64,000 nt of DNA from Daucus carota subsp. sativus (Eukaryota > Streptophyta > Magnoliopsida > Apiales > Apiaceae): NCBI RefSeq assembly GCF_001625215.2, contig NC_030386.2, positions 20,368,545 to 20,432,544 of the forward strand, written 5' to 3'. The notes beneath the pieces are model-generated. The model had not been told where the DNA came from and ran no database searches. It saw nothing but the letters and a program-made list of their open reading frames with translations. A program made the position numbers and the translations under genes. Position 1 is the stretch's first letter; each line of letters starts with the position of its first letter. Positions 1 to 12,109 of this stretch are shown here, piece after piece.

Positions 1-74
1 ACAAGTAAAAGAATTCAGAAGAATATAGCAGCAAAAACTAAACCTGCAGACCATGGTACAGATTGAAGGACTAC

Positions 75-3000
75 CTTATCAATGACCCCAAATTCTTTCG
101 CTCTTGTAGAATCCATATAAAATGGTCGCCTCATCACGTTGGCTACAGCTTCAATTGACTGGTAGAGAGAATTTAATATTAGTAATCATTTATCCTTTTT
201 CTATGTTCTTGGTAAAGTATGGGAGGGGTCTTATAAATATGTTCATTTCAAATTTAACCAGTAATCACAACTAAGAACAATTTCATGTTACACACTAAGC
301 ACTTACATTCCCAGTGTGCTTGGCCAAGAGTTCTACAAGGGTGTCTCTGTTTATTACTACCTGCAAACACATACATAAAAGTATAAAAATTATTGAAAAA
401 CAAATCACGCAAGCTACAGAAACATGTAGGTATGCAGATCCATAATTCCGTAGTTCTATTTTTCAATGATAGAGTAAATAATAGGAAACAATCACATTTT
501 AGTTAGGAATGCTCATGGACCACAATACTTGACCAATTTTAATGTTAGATAGCTTCACAGTCGAGTTTTATATGATGAAGAGACATAGCTACGACATAAA
601 TCAAAACCGACCTCCTTTGCACGAATAAGCACATCACTTGCTGGCATCAACCCAGATGAAGGGACACGGGGCTGCTGTATCATAGCTGAACATTACCAAG
701 TGAGTCCTTGGAATTTTTGATTTGTGACTGATAAAATACTGGAAAAAAAACAAAGTTGCAAGAGCTATCAGGAGCCAATTAATACCTTTGGCATGTGGCA
801 TCATAAATCTTTTGCCCTTAGATCCTGCAGCAAGTAAGAGGCATGCCTGACCTATAGCAGCTCCAACTGCAACAGTATGTATCTGCAAATGGATTATTCA
901 TAAGCATCAGTAACACTTTATGTATTAGTATGTTTCTCCGGGGCAAAACAATTGAAAAACTTTCTTCAGAAAGTAGAGAAAGATGCAAGAGTTGACACGT
1001 GAGGCTGTTAGATTCCGAAAGAGTAAAAGAGTAAATCATTAATACTGCACAAGGTTTTATTTACCCTGTAAGTGAAGGTCCATTACTGTCACTTTTGTGC
1101 CAAGTTGAGATATATTAATGATAATGATAATGCAACTCTTTAAAAATATTATTTGCAGCAAAATACAGTTAAAAATTGAGTATGAACAAGTTTTAAAAAT
1201 CAATCTTGCATCCCTTGACAAATCATATCAGTTTCATTGGACACTACGAAGGAGATATTCTATGCAGCTACATATTAACACTAGATAGAATGCTATATGG
1301 CATATGCTATCAAATAACACTGCTAGAGAAGCAAAAAGCAGAATAAATTAATAGAGCATAGATTAAGAATTAAGGTGGAAATTGACATTTTTAAGCACAC
1401 AAAAGGTAGCAACCACACATCAACCAAAACATGCTGAGATGATATGGTAGTGGTCACAATATATTCACCTTCGGATATACAGATCTGATGAATAAACATA
1501 TACCAAATGAAAAGGGTTGACATGGTAACAAAGAAACAGGGGGGAGAGCAGAAGGAAACAGAGAGTTAATCAAATTTAAGATCTAAAATCGTGAAAATTA
1601 ACACCAACTAAGCAATATTTCACATTAGAAACCCTACCTCGTTCTTTAACTGCATCATGGCATCATATATTGCAAAACCCTCAGTCTCCATACCCACCTG
1701 AATGTAAACACTTCAAAATAATTATAATTATCATGCTTAGTACTACTGATTAATAGATATAAAAATAGAAGGGACATTGTTGGAATACAAAAATATAAAG
1801 ATAACTCTAAAAAACTGTATTAGCATTTAAAGATACTCTGTCATCAACACAGGCCAATTGTAAATTTCTAAGTCTCAGTATTCACGATATATTACAATAT
1901 GGGGTTCATCAAAAATAGGCCACAGTGGGTGAAATGAAACCATATCAGCAAAAGGATAATGATAAAATTAGAGAATATCTTCCGTTATCCCAAACAAATT
2001 AGATAATACAATAAAAAATATCTATCCCGAACACTTGTAATATTAACTAGTCAGTTGTCTAGAAATTGTGGTTCTGATTGTGCATGAAATGTAGTCCAAA
2101 AGCTATGACCTGTTATATATCCAAGTAATAATGATATAGCCCGTGAATCAAATTATCAGATTATAAGATAAAAGCATCCACAGTTACATAGAGTAACAAA
2201 TTTTTGAAAACATAACGTTTATTTAACCACCAGAATTTCGTAACGACTACTCTCTTTAAAAAGATTAGAGTGATCAAATGGTATCGCCAAAAAACCTCAA
2301 AGACTAAGATACCTAGTGCTGCTGTTGTATACTCTGTGTGATCTCAAAGGATTATCCGCAATTCAGACTCTCCCTCCTTCAACAATCACTGGACAGTACA
2401 GTTAACATTTTAAAATGACTTCAGACAGATGGAATAAGGCTATATGTTGCTTATGATTGAGGATGAGTTTACTTTCAGCCATCGCTGAATAGACATTTCA
2501 GGTTATCATTATTCATATCGACTAATTTCAGTAATAGCAGTTTAAGGTTGAAACTACTCCGAATACAGATACTATACAAGACACTTCTATGTCTTATAAT
2601 CACAATCACAAATTGTTACATGGACAAGCAAAACTCTATGAGCACATATGAGCTATGTGCTGAACAAAATTTAGTTACTCCCTCCGTCCCATTTTAACTG
2701 CTTTTGACATTTTTACAAGTATTTTAAGGTGTTAAGAAAAACACATTTAAACATAATTATTCTTTATAAGTTTATATCTAATAAAAGTTTAGAATCTAAA
2801 TTTTTATTTGATATAAGAATTGAATTTTTTTATTGAGTGTAGATATTGTTTTTGTACATATCAATATACTTATTAAAAAGTCAAACATAATTTAATGCAT
2901 AATGCTAACACATTTATAGAACATATATATTTGAAAGGAAAAAATTCAAACAGCTATTATCAGAAGCCTCACCGTTTCACCATCATCTCGAGTAGTTCCC

Positions 3001-6000
3001 GTAGAATTTATATAAAGATAAATAGGATCTTTAGGATCCATCCATTGAAGGTACATCAGTTCGGCAACCACGAGCTCTGTCACTGCTGGCACCAACTAAT
3101 GAAAAAAAACTTATCTTATTGGTGAATTGAGCAACCGAAACAAAAATATTAGAACTCCAACATATAATTCCCCTGAACCGTCACATTAAAATCCTTTTAG
3201 CTTAACAAAAAATGGGAAGAGTGGCAGTCTCATATTACTACTCATTAGCCCACACAATCTGGAATAGAATAAAGCCATGCAAAGATATGTATAGACTAAA
3301 AAAGCAAAAATCGGAACTTGTTCTCAAATGTTATCAATCCAGTATTTTCAAAGTAGTATGTCATTTTTAATACAATGATATCTTAAAATACACTTACTGG
3401 CATGCCTATATAAACAATCCTTCCATGAAGAAGCAACGAAGGCAAATCAGGTGGAGGCCTTCTAGGCCTGTGCTCATTGTATGAGACTGATCTTTCAACC
3501 TAATTCAAGCCAAGCAAACTTGTTACCACATGATATAACTCAGATAATGTAAGGCCAGTACTGATATAGTGATCATCCAAAACCATCACAACCACATAAT
3601 ACACACACGCACATGTACCTACACTTGTGTGTGTGTGTGTAATTAAATAAAATTAATACATAAACATCAGGCTAGATATAATATGGATACAAGTGCTGGG
3701 GATAAATAAAGCACAAAAGTAGGAGTTGTAAGTGCAGAGGAGACACATTGTGGTACCATGTATTATTTGTAATACCGAATGAGGTCTTCTTGGCAGAACC
3801 AATTGAAAGTAGTTTGGCCACATCCACAGACAACATCACATGTAAATAAGATATATATCATATTGATTGCAAACTGATGAGGAGACAGACCACCGAAAAC
3901 ATATGATCAGAACAGGGTGATACTGTAGGATCAATAAGGCTCATGAATCATCATCTTGGATAACAGTATTTATTATGATAAACAATGGGAAGGGGTCGTT
4001 TCTCTAAAGATAGAAGTGAGCTATATGCATGATTGACAGTGTGTTTTTACATGGTACTTAACTACTCCCTCCGTCCCTCTCATTTCTTTACAGCTTTTTT
4101 CCACACTTGGCACGCATTTTAAGGCTCCTATAAAGTATAGTTTCATAATTTATTTTTAAAATTTTCTTTTCATGTGTGAAAATTTAGACATTATACTTTT
4201 ATTCAGAAGAAAAAAAAAGTTTAAAATAATTTATGAAACTATACTTGATAGGAGCCTTAAAATGTGTGCCGAGCTCTCCGTCCCCGATGTAAATAACCTA
4301 GGGGGACGGAGGGGGTATATACTACCAAGTGCATATATTGCATAAAATATATTCTAATCTACTATTCACACATTCTCTCCCTTTGATGCTTCTTTACAGT
4401 TGTTCAAAAATAAAATTATAATTATCGCAATTTTTTTTTGAAAAAAAAACACAATTATTCAGCAATCAGCAACTTCAAAAAGAGATATCACAGGTTAGGA
4501 TTTTCATGGCAACATCACTACTCATAGTACAGGTCAAATCTGTGTACAGCTCACCCTTTACGAGGCCCTACTTCCAAAGGGGGCATACAGAATACGTTGG
4601 GGTGGTTCTTATACAAAATACACCAATAATGAAGAATATAAAACCTGAATCATAGGTGGGGTCTAGAGGTGCCTTGTTAGAGCATAGGCAAAGGTTGCAA
4701 AGAAAGGGAAAGCATGTATAAGCATATGGTGGCATATATGCCATAATAATAAACTTGTGAAGTATGACACGATGAAAATAACAAACGAGACAAAAATTCT
4801 AACACCAACATTCTTATTTCAACTAGTCTAGGAAGTAAAGAGGATCAGATTTATGAGACGTATACATCAGTACATCACATTAAAATTGTTATATCATGTA
4901 ATTTGATAACATGTGTTCCTCTAAATAATTACATTCAACAAAGAGAACCCAACACATAAAACAATAGATTATAAGAGTTAAAAACAAAATAAAAATCAAG
5001 TAAAAACAATGTCCCTCTCTGATCACATTCAGCATCAAAGGAACAGACAACCAAAAGCTTTCATGTTTTCCTAATTACAAAATGAAAATTGTTTTATTAT
5101 GATTCAATTCTGGTACGTTTGTACTTTATACATTGATATAATATGAAGATCCTAACAAAAGTAATAATGACCACATCATGAAACACTGATTATATAGTTT
5201 GTAACAGATATAAACTCTTGAGATAACAAATTTTAAAAAAATCACTCTAAATCATGAACCAGTCATGTAAACATTCCTTCTGCTATCATACATAAAATAA
5301 CAAAAAAATTGAATAATAATAAGGTTTGCAAGTAATGATCACTATCTCTAAAAGGGGCGCGCATAGACAAGATAACCGTTGCAACACCAATATATTATTT
5401 GTAAGAAACTCCTTATTACCTAAGAAGGCCACAAAAAAAACATCAATTTCCAAAACCTACTAACTGCTTTCAACTAAACTCAATACCGAACTCCCTCTTA
5501 CTTATATATTCCACTACCTTCCGCACATACAGAATAAAGCTCGTATGTCACGCTATAAAGAACCTATTGTTCCCTGCATGAGGCAACAATTGTATTTAAT
5601 CACAGCACAAATCATAAATGTTTCTAACCTCCACCTATTATCTACCTCATCTACAAAAACAGTTTACCCGATACGAAGTAACAATATCACAAATACACAC
5701 ACACATATACATGTGCCAATCACTTGATCACAAATAAGCCTTCATTCACCACAAAAATGATATAACTCTTGTCAATAACCACATCGATCAATTACCAACA
5801 GAATTAATGTTATTTCGCCGCAAAAATAACAAAATAACATAATCAAACTTATCGAGAACCACGACAATCAATTAGCAACATGAGCATATAATCTACATAT
5901 GTGTGCGTATCATACTTGTGCAGGAGTAGCCATGAGAGTAGGCGAGTCGAAAATATCCAAATACGGCGGAGTATCGGAGTTCGCCGGCCGATTGAGCAGC

Positions 6001-6203
6001 TTCTCCGGCGAATTCGCCGCCACGGAAGCGAGCCTCGATAAGAACGGGTCGTTAGGGTTTATAGGAGGCAACGGTATTTTCGCGCTGTTACGAGAATTGA
6101 GCGCAGCACAGGGCTTGAAACTACAGCGTTTCATTGATTGCGGTGAAGATGAAGAACAGCACGAGATTGAAGAGGCCATGGGGATTCGTAGAGCTGTGGC
6201 CAT
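75..6203 (-). CDS. CLPR3: ClpR3-type plastid Clp protease subunit (3' end outside window)
   Basis: Non-catalytic subunit of the plastid ClpPR core, which degrades stromal proteins fed by ClpC/D. Exons on the minus strand: 6203-5916, 3499-3398, 3095-2973, 1697-1638, 882-786, 685-612, 360-307, 158-75, all with GT-AG junctions and consistent phase. They give 294 residues; the last ~30 must lie left of the window. Residues 1-~55 are Ser/Pro/Arg-rich, fitting a chloroplast transit peptide. The start at 6203 is preferred over an in-frame upstream ATG at 6266 because the transit-peptide-like character begins there. The fold matches ClpR3 (DLPSLLLHGRIVYIGMP; VGAAIGQACLL; KRFMMPHAK). The ClpP catalytic Ser is Gly (GAAIG, ~residue 202) and the His is Gln (AMIQQPR), as known for ClpR. 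Introns 1 and 3 carry MITEs. Naming rests on remembered Arabidopsis ClpR3. Confidence 0.93.
2678..2895. mobile_element. Stowaway-like MITE, right end decayed (intron 3 of CLPR3)
   Basis: The left end carries the CTCCCTCCGTCCC terminus after a TA dinucleotide at 2676-2677. The following ATTTTAACTGCTTTTGAC is loosely repeated in inverse form at 2868-2895, but the right-hand CCCTCCG terminus is missing, so the right boundary is approximate. Confidence 0.45.
4065..4315. mobile_element. Stowaway MITE, foldback (intron 1 of CLPR3)
   Basis: Both ends carry the classical Stowaway terminus: CTCCCTCCGTCCC at 4065 and GGGGACGGAGGGGG ending at 4315. TA target duplications sit at 4063-4064 and 4316-4317. 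Arms around 4107-4160 and 4218-4268 are near-perfect inverted repeats, sharing CTCCTATAAAGTATAGTTTC-like sequence, so the element could fold into one long hairpin. Short internal stretch, no coding capacity. Confidence 0.85.
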
Positions 6204-6647
6204 GGGGCTTTTCACACACAGTTTTGGATTAGTGTGTGTGGGTGTTGGAAGAAATGAACTGAACACGCTACTGGATTTAAGGGGGTGTTTGGCGAATCAA
6301 GTGGTTAAAATTATTTTAGAAGTCAATGATCGTGGATTATTAATTTCTTTTTTCCATGAAATTTGAAGGAAACACTTGATAAAAATATTGAGGTGTAAAA
6401 TATCATGCTAAAAACTAGTTTATTTAATTTGATTAATTATTTTCTTTTCAAAAGTTGTGAATCGGTACAAAGATATTTGTGTTAACATATTATTGCAAGT
6501 AAAGAGAAACATAAAATTTAAAACTTATTTTCTTTTATTTGTGCAATTGTATTTTTTATGATTATCAATTCATAACTCTTTGTTTATTCGGTTCATATAA
6601 TTGTCTGACTATTTTCTATGTATTATTAAGATTTATTCTAAATTATA

Positions 6648-6881
6648 CACCCTTCATCCCATTTTATATGACTTCTTTTCTTTCTTTTGAATATTTCAAA
6701 AAGAATGAACTATCTATTTATAACATTTAAATTATTACAACTATACATTCATATAATACACGTACTTTAACAATCACTATCTCATTTTTACTCACAGTGT
6801 CATTTTTGTGGATATCATTAAGTCAAGTATTAATTTCTTAGACATCGTGTTAATCAAACAATATCACTGAGACGGAAAGAG
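6648..6881. mobile_element. Degenerate Stowaway-like MITE
   Basis: Flanked by TA at 6646-6647 and 6882-6883. The left end CACCCTTCATCCCATTTTAT and the reverse complement of the right end, CTCTTTCCGTCTCAGTG, are decayed versions of the CTCCCTCCGTCCC terminus. About 234 bp, non-coding, close upstream of CLPR3. Confidence 0.5.
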
Positions 6882-7134
6882 TATCCAGTATGTCGTTCCA
6901 GAGACCTGGACATGTCCCGTCTAAATAACAGTAATACAATAACATGGACTGATAACATGGACTGATCTACTAGATAATCTAGAAAAAGCTTCATATCCTG
7001 GATTTAAAAGCTTCATCTGCTGAACTTCTTTGTGAACTCAAAAATTATCACTGAATTCTTTCAAAATAAAAAATAAAAATAAATTATCACTGAATTCAAA
7101 ATTCGTTTGCTACTACATGTCTACATGTAGTTTA

Positions 7135-7748
7135 GAGGTGGCAATATGGTTGCAAAACCATTAAACCAAACCAAACCAAAATTGTGGATTTGGATCCATT
7201 TGAAATCACACTTAGAAAAATAGATTTGGTTTGGTTTTTAGTCTCACATTTCTCACAAAATATGGATCTAACCACATTTTGTCTCACTTTTAAGATTTTC
7301 TATAACTCTCCACACACTATTATGTTCTTTTCCTTTTCTTTCTTTTGTTTTGCTAGTTACCACACATGCACATCTCATGATTCGAACACACTATTATGTT
7401 ATTTTCCTTTTCTTTCTTTTGTTTTGCTAGTTACCACACATGCACATCTCATGATTCGAATTCATGACCTTACTTGGAGAAGCCAAAAGCTTAAACCACT
7501 ACACCAACTCACACACTCAAACACACTATTGTTATATTTAGTATTCATTATATTGTCACTTGAGTGTATTAATTTTTGCTCAATAAATAACACTTATTTT
7601 TATTTACTAAACTAGTTACCCATAATTCAAACTAAAACCATAACCACATTTATTAATATATGGTTTGAAAATGGTTTTGGTTCATTTATCCAAACCAAAT
7701 CCATTTTGTAAGAACCAAAACCAAACCAAAACCATATTTTGCCGCCTC
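7135..7748. mobile_element. hAT-like MITE with terminal GAGGTGGCAA repeats
   Basis: The left end GAGGTGGCAATATGGTT and the reverse complement of the right end GAGGCGGCAAAATATGGTT form imperfect terminal inverted repeats of about 45 bp rich in AACCAAACC. GRGGTGGCAA-type ends are common in non-autonomous hAT elements. I could not find an exact 8-bp target duplication, so the superfamily is tentative. Confidence 0.55.
7313..7460. repeat. 74-bp tandem duplication inside the MITE
   Basis: Two adjacent near-identical 74-bp copies (7313-7386 and 7387-7460), each running from CACACTATTATGTT through a TTTCTTTCTTTTG pyrimidine stretch to CATCTCATGATTCGAA. Confidence 0.9.
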
Positions 7749-8154
7749 ATTATAGTTAATCTACTAGGAATTGCTGCCTCCATGCAAGAGATACACCGAC
7801 TTGTAGAATATATGCGCCTATTGAAATTAATTGACTTTTTTTTTTACACGGAATTGACTTTTCAATAACAAAGGAATTTCCGATTTTCCCCTGGAATAAC
7901 GTTACACCAAGCAACACCTGAATATATTTATCGGTAAAATATATCCACGGATTACTGACAATAAAAGAAAACACAAATTGCATCAAGATTAATATATTCA
8001 CAATAAGAGAACATTTAACAACCGTCGGTATAATCGATCAATGTTACCAAAGCAATTTTGCAAAAAAAAAGAAACAACAAGAAAAAGAATTAATAAAGCA
8101 TATAATGAAAAGAAACTGGGTTGAAAAGAGAAAAGTCTAACAAAGCAAAGACAC

Positions 8155-10563
8155 CTAATTTGAAACAGCTCCAGCTCCTGCACTGGGATCAACCGTCTCA
8201 GTTTGTGCATCGCTTCCACTGAACACTTCAGCAATCTTCTTGGTGGGCACCAATGGGAGATAGGAAGAGATTTTGTAGCCTTGCTCTGCTGTGCGCTGAA
8301 CAGTCTCGTTGTACTTCTCAGAGCAGTAGGCTGCAGTTGGGACCACAACCTGAGCCACCTGAGGAAAGAGAGGGAGCTGATTAAGAGAGCGCCAAGTTGA
8401 TGCAGCATATTGCTCAGCCACCGGCTCATACTTCGAGTACAGCCCCTTGGCAGCAGGTTCATATGTGGCGTATGCAGTTTTGGCAAGCCCTGACACAGTA
8501 CCCACCAGGCTGACACCTTTTACTTCAGAAACCACAGACCGAGCGGTGGCGGGAGCATTCTGAGCTGCAGATAAGGCTCGTGTTGATAGTAGTTTCACGG
8601 AAAGGGGAACACGACTGTCCAACTTGTGTACAGATTCATCAACCTGCAAATATACATCAAGGATATAAGACGCCCAGCTGAGAGAGGATTTTTTTTTTTT
8701 TTTTTTAAATGTAGATATAGCATGTACATCACAATCAAGAGCTTATGCAAACTTGCAAATTGCAGATTTATACATCTCATCAGTGAACATTAATACATGT
8801 TTAATCACAAATAACGCAAACTGAATTATTCTATAAACCTCTGGCTATGGTAAGCAGAGAAAGTGCAAACAATAAAGGTTCCAACATATTAAAAGTATGC
8901 AAGAAGCACAACTCACCTTGCGGTCAACCAGCTTTAAAAGCTCAATGGGAACATCATGGTACTTGTCATAGACAGGAGCAACTACAGTCTTGACAGTTCC
9001 TTCAACAGTCTGAACTCCATTCTTCAGGGGACCTGAATTGTCCTTAGCATAACTATAAGCTTTCAAAGCATACAGAACAGTGTGGAAAGTTGCAATTTGA
9101 ACAAACTCAAGGTACTTTAGCTTCTCTTCTTCAGTTTGAACCTTCAAATTGCACATAAAAAATATCTGAATTAGACGTGAGCAAACAATCAAACATGGAT
9201 GTCCGATGAAAGACCTGCATGTTGATATTCCTATGAAATGCAAATACTTCTGAATATTTCTCTCTGTGGCGCAATTTTATAGTAAACTGGTAAAGATAAA
9301 TATGATAAACACATTAAAACATCTTGATTAAAAGCCTAACTGTATACTTTCTCTGAACAGATCAGAGCACTGAAAGCCTACATGAGAAGTACCAGATTAT
9401 TTGGGTAGATGTTAGAAGTTTGTTCTTGTTCTGTGCTGATCTACTATGTGCAACTAGGGAACATAAAATACGCTCCACATCAAATATTTATCAAGTATTT
9501 CGATACTATGAATGTTACCTATCGAGTATGCCTTTTATCTTATCTGTCGAACCAAATTTTTACAAACAAATCATATGTGTACCAGCAAATTGCCAACCTG
9601 AAGTTGGAGACTCGGGTATATCATATTTAAGCCCAATATTTATATAGTGTTTGGTTGGGGTGAATGAATATGGAAGGAATGGAATGGAATGGAATGAAAT
9701 TTGAACTATGTTATGGGTAAATGTTTATATATTTCATTCCTTGCACCCTACACTAGAGATGACACTCCCAATTTGGGAAGGAATGCTCCTTCCTAGACTC
9801 ATTTTTTTCTCAAATCTCATCATAACAATTTTGCACTCACTCAATATTTTTTTTTCAAAACTTTCATCCTACCTTTACTATTTTCATTTATTTTTAGTCA
9901 TTTTATTCCATTCTCCTCAACGAAACACATCAGTGTTGGTTATTAAATAGTTTGGGTGGGTTTGTTTCATAGGATCTCTAATCAAACGGGCTAGTTATAT
10001 GTTCCACTGATTTCATCACATTGATCCATAAATTAGTCCCCAATTTGTATGGCCTCTCCCAAGAATCAAGCTTATATTAATCCAATAGAGCTAAACCAAA
10101 AGAAATGGTCGAGATATAATACTGTAAGTAAAAAGTAATAAAGCATAATACATAGCCTAAAAGTTAGGCAACTCAGCCCATAATCCCGAGATGCAAACAT
10201 AGGGCTTTTGTACTTGATTGTAAAACAATAAACAAGAATCAGCAAGAACGAATCTAAACATGATCGAACCAGTTTCACAAACTATAATGAACATAACACA
10301 ATTAGTGAAGTGATTCAGGATAATAACAAGTAGGTATATTCATATTAATTCGATTGATTACATACTTATATGTACAATAATCTGAGTGCTGGAGAATACA
10401 AATTTGTTAAATTCATATGCACAAGACTACACTACCTAACAAACAATTGATTACATACCATAAACTTAAACCCTATCGATAGAGAGAGAGGGAGAGAGAG
10501 AGAGAGAGAGAGATGTACCTTCTGCGGGTTCTGATTAGCATCAGTGATTTGAATCTCGGCCAT
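8155..10563 (-). CDS. REF/SRPP-like lipid-droplet-associated protein
   Basis: Member of the rubber elongation factor/small rubber particle protein family, called LDAP/SRP in plants without rubber. These proteins coat lipid droplets and support growth and stress tolerance. Exons on the minus strand: 10563-10519, 9141-8917, 8643-8155; 252 residues, the usual family length. Residues ~17-90 hold the conserved block with [23 protein letters not shown] and [13 protein letters not shown]. The C-terminal half contains amphipathic alanine/valine-rich segments and [16 protein letters not shown]. No signal peptide or membrane anchor is evident. Intron 1 contains a GA/CT microsatellite just after the donor and a MITE-like insertion. 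The gene diverges from the acyltransferase gene at 12110. Which SRP/LDAP orthologue it is cannot be settled without a tree. Confidence 0.94.
9647..9928. mobile_element. MITE-like element in SRPP intron 1
   Basis: Imperfect terminal inverted repeats: GTGTTTGGTTGGGGTGAATG on the left and, reverse-complemented, GTGTTTCGTTGAGGAGAATG on the right. The left arm carries a GGAAT pentamer run (about 9671-9693). No clear target duplication, so the superfamily is undecided. Confidence 0.5.
10483..10513. repeat. (GA)n microsatellite at the SRPP exon 1 donor
   Basis: About 31 bp of GA with one GGG interruption. On the coding strand it is a CT tract beginning about five bases inside intron 1. Confidence 0.9.
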
Positions 10564-10660
10564 GATCGGAGGGAGAGAGCTTGAATTAGTAAAGAAAAAT
10601 CAGCTGTGAATCGCAAACAAAGAGAAGCAATGTGATGAGGAGTTGAAGTAAGATGTGTGT

Positions 10661-10670
10661 GTATATATAG
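10661..10670 (-). promoter_or_regulatory. Probable TATA box of the SRPP gene
   Basis: On the minus strand this reads CTATATATAC, about 100 bp upstream of the ATG at 10563, a normal distance for a plant core promoter with a ~70-nt leader. Alternating AT/GT sequence nearby makes the exact box uncertain. Confidence 0.45.
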
Positions 10671-11118
10671 TGATATATAATGTATAGAATATCACGTATT
10701 GTGTGTGTATTAGTATGCGTGTAGAGCAGCAGCAGCGGTGCAGATATCGGGCACGGATGTCGAGGAAGGGGGCTGTTGAAACCGTGTAGATTAGTGTTGA
10801 AGCTGGTGAATCAAAGGATTATTAATTACTTGTAAACGAAGGTTTTGTTTAATTTGGTGGGCGCTGCGTGAAAGCGGTATGTGTGGATTTGTGAAACCAG
10901 TCGGCCCACGGCCCAATATTATTATTCGGCAGGTGCGAACATCATGGAGCCACCCATTTTGTGGACCCATCTCATACATGTGTGGACCATCGACTGGCCC
11001 TAAAAGTCATTGGATGCATAACTATCTTCTCCTCCAGCCCACTGTCATTGGATACATTTTTTATTATTTTTTATCAAATAATAAAAAAATTAATTCATCT
11101 ATTATGCTATGCTATACT

Positions 11119-11749
11119 GGTTCTGAAAGTCGGCGATTAATCGGGATTAATTACCGATTAATCGCTGTTCGGTCGGTCACCGTCTCGATTAAGCGTTAAT
11201 CGGTGAAAAAATCGTTTTTTTTTAAATCGGTCAAAATCGGAATTAATCGGACAAAAGTCGGAATTAATCGAAAAAAACCGGTCAAAAATCGGTGAATTTA
11301 AAAAAATTAAAAATAGAAATTAAAAAATAAATTTAATTTTAAATAAAACAAAAGGCACGGAAATGACAAAACACATAGATTAAAGTTTTTTTTATTACCT
11401 TTCACTTTTTAATATTAGCTCATAAACTCTAATTACATAAATTTGTAATATCTTCCTTCACATTCAATCAAATTCAAATTTATATATGAGATGACTAAAC
11501 TTGTATATTTATATAAAGGCATGTTTGTGTTATAAAAAATCATTAATATTTTGATCTTATATGACTATAAAATTTTATTATATATAATTATATTAATATA
11601 TATATATATATATATAATTTAAAAAAATAATATTAAATTGATTATGATTAATGATCCGATTAATCACTCTGATTAATCTCCGATTATCCGATTAATCGCT
11701 GGACAATGCCTTCACCGACTAAGTCCGATTCCCGTTTTTTACAACACTG
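11119..11749. mobile_element. Non-autonomous hAT-like element, GATTAATC family, copy 1
   Basis: Flanked by the 8-bp direct repeat GCTATACT (11111-11118 and 11750-11757), the hAT target-duplication size. The right end ...CAACACTG and repeated CCGATTAATC / GATTAATCGG motifs near both ends match the element at 41197-41555. The left end has lost two or so bases of the CAGTGTT terminus. The middle is very AT-rich and non-coding. Confidence 0.75.
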
Positions 11750-12109
11750 GCTATACTAGACAATCAAATATTCTCATTATATTATATTTATTATATATAA
11801 AAATATAATATATTAACTAAATTATTTAAAATTTATATTAACATGCTTGTTAAAAGCCGGTACGTACAAAAAACCGAACTCAATACAAGCAATTTTGAAT
11901 TGATGGAGGGTAAATAAATACATTTATGACTTTTTCCTTAGAAATATTACTTTTTTATGACTTTTCCATCAATATCGAATATATCCTTATCCACTGCACC
12001 GCACTAACCTACCTTCTTGCCGCCGAAGAAAACCCCTCTAAAAATTACACACACATATTCATTAATTGTTGAGCACGAAAATTAAACAATCTGGGTTGTA
12101 TTGTGAACA

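Larger units (their letters stand above)
6204..8154. other. Intergenic region between CLPR3 and the SRPP gene
   Basis: Holds the 5' flank of the minus-strand CLPR3 gene (6204 onward) and the 3' flank of the minus-strand SRPP gene (below 8155). Two MITE-like elements (6648-6881 and 7135-7748) and a 74-bp tandem duplication account for much of it. I see no convincing gene. An open frame on the plus strand (5899-6366) is antisense to CLPR3 exon 1. Confidence 0.6.
10564..12109. other. Divergent intergenic region, SRPP / acyltransferase
   Basis: Shared upstream region of two divergent genes. It holds the SRPP core promoter, a hAT-like non-autonomous element (11119-11749) and about 350 bp of AT-rich leader or upstream DNA for the acyltransferase. 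I see no further gene. Confidence 0.6.

Noticed and set aside
6204..6266. Upstream in-frame ATG for CLPR3 (21 extra residues)
   Set aside because: The added residues do not improve the transit peptide, and the ATG at 6203 begins a typical one. It cannot be fully excluded.
5899..6366. 155-residue open frame on the plus strand
   Set aside because: It is exactly antisense to CLPR3 exon 1, whose protein is recognisable; the antisense frame resembles no known family and is a GC-content shadow.
9409..9647. Overlapping plus frames in SRPP intron 1
   Set aside because: Two mutually overlapping short frames with no family resemblance, inside an intron of a gene on the other strand.
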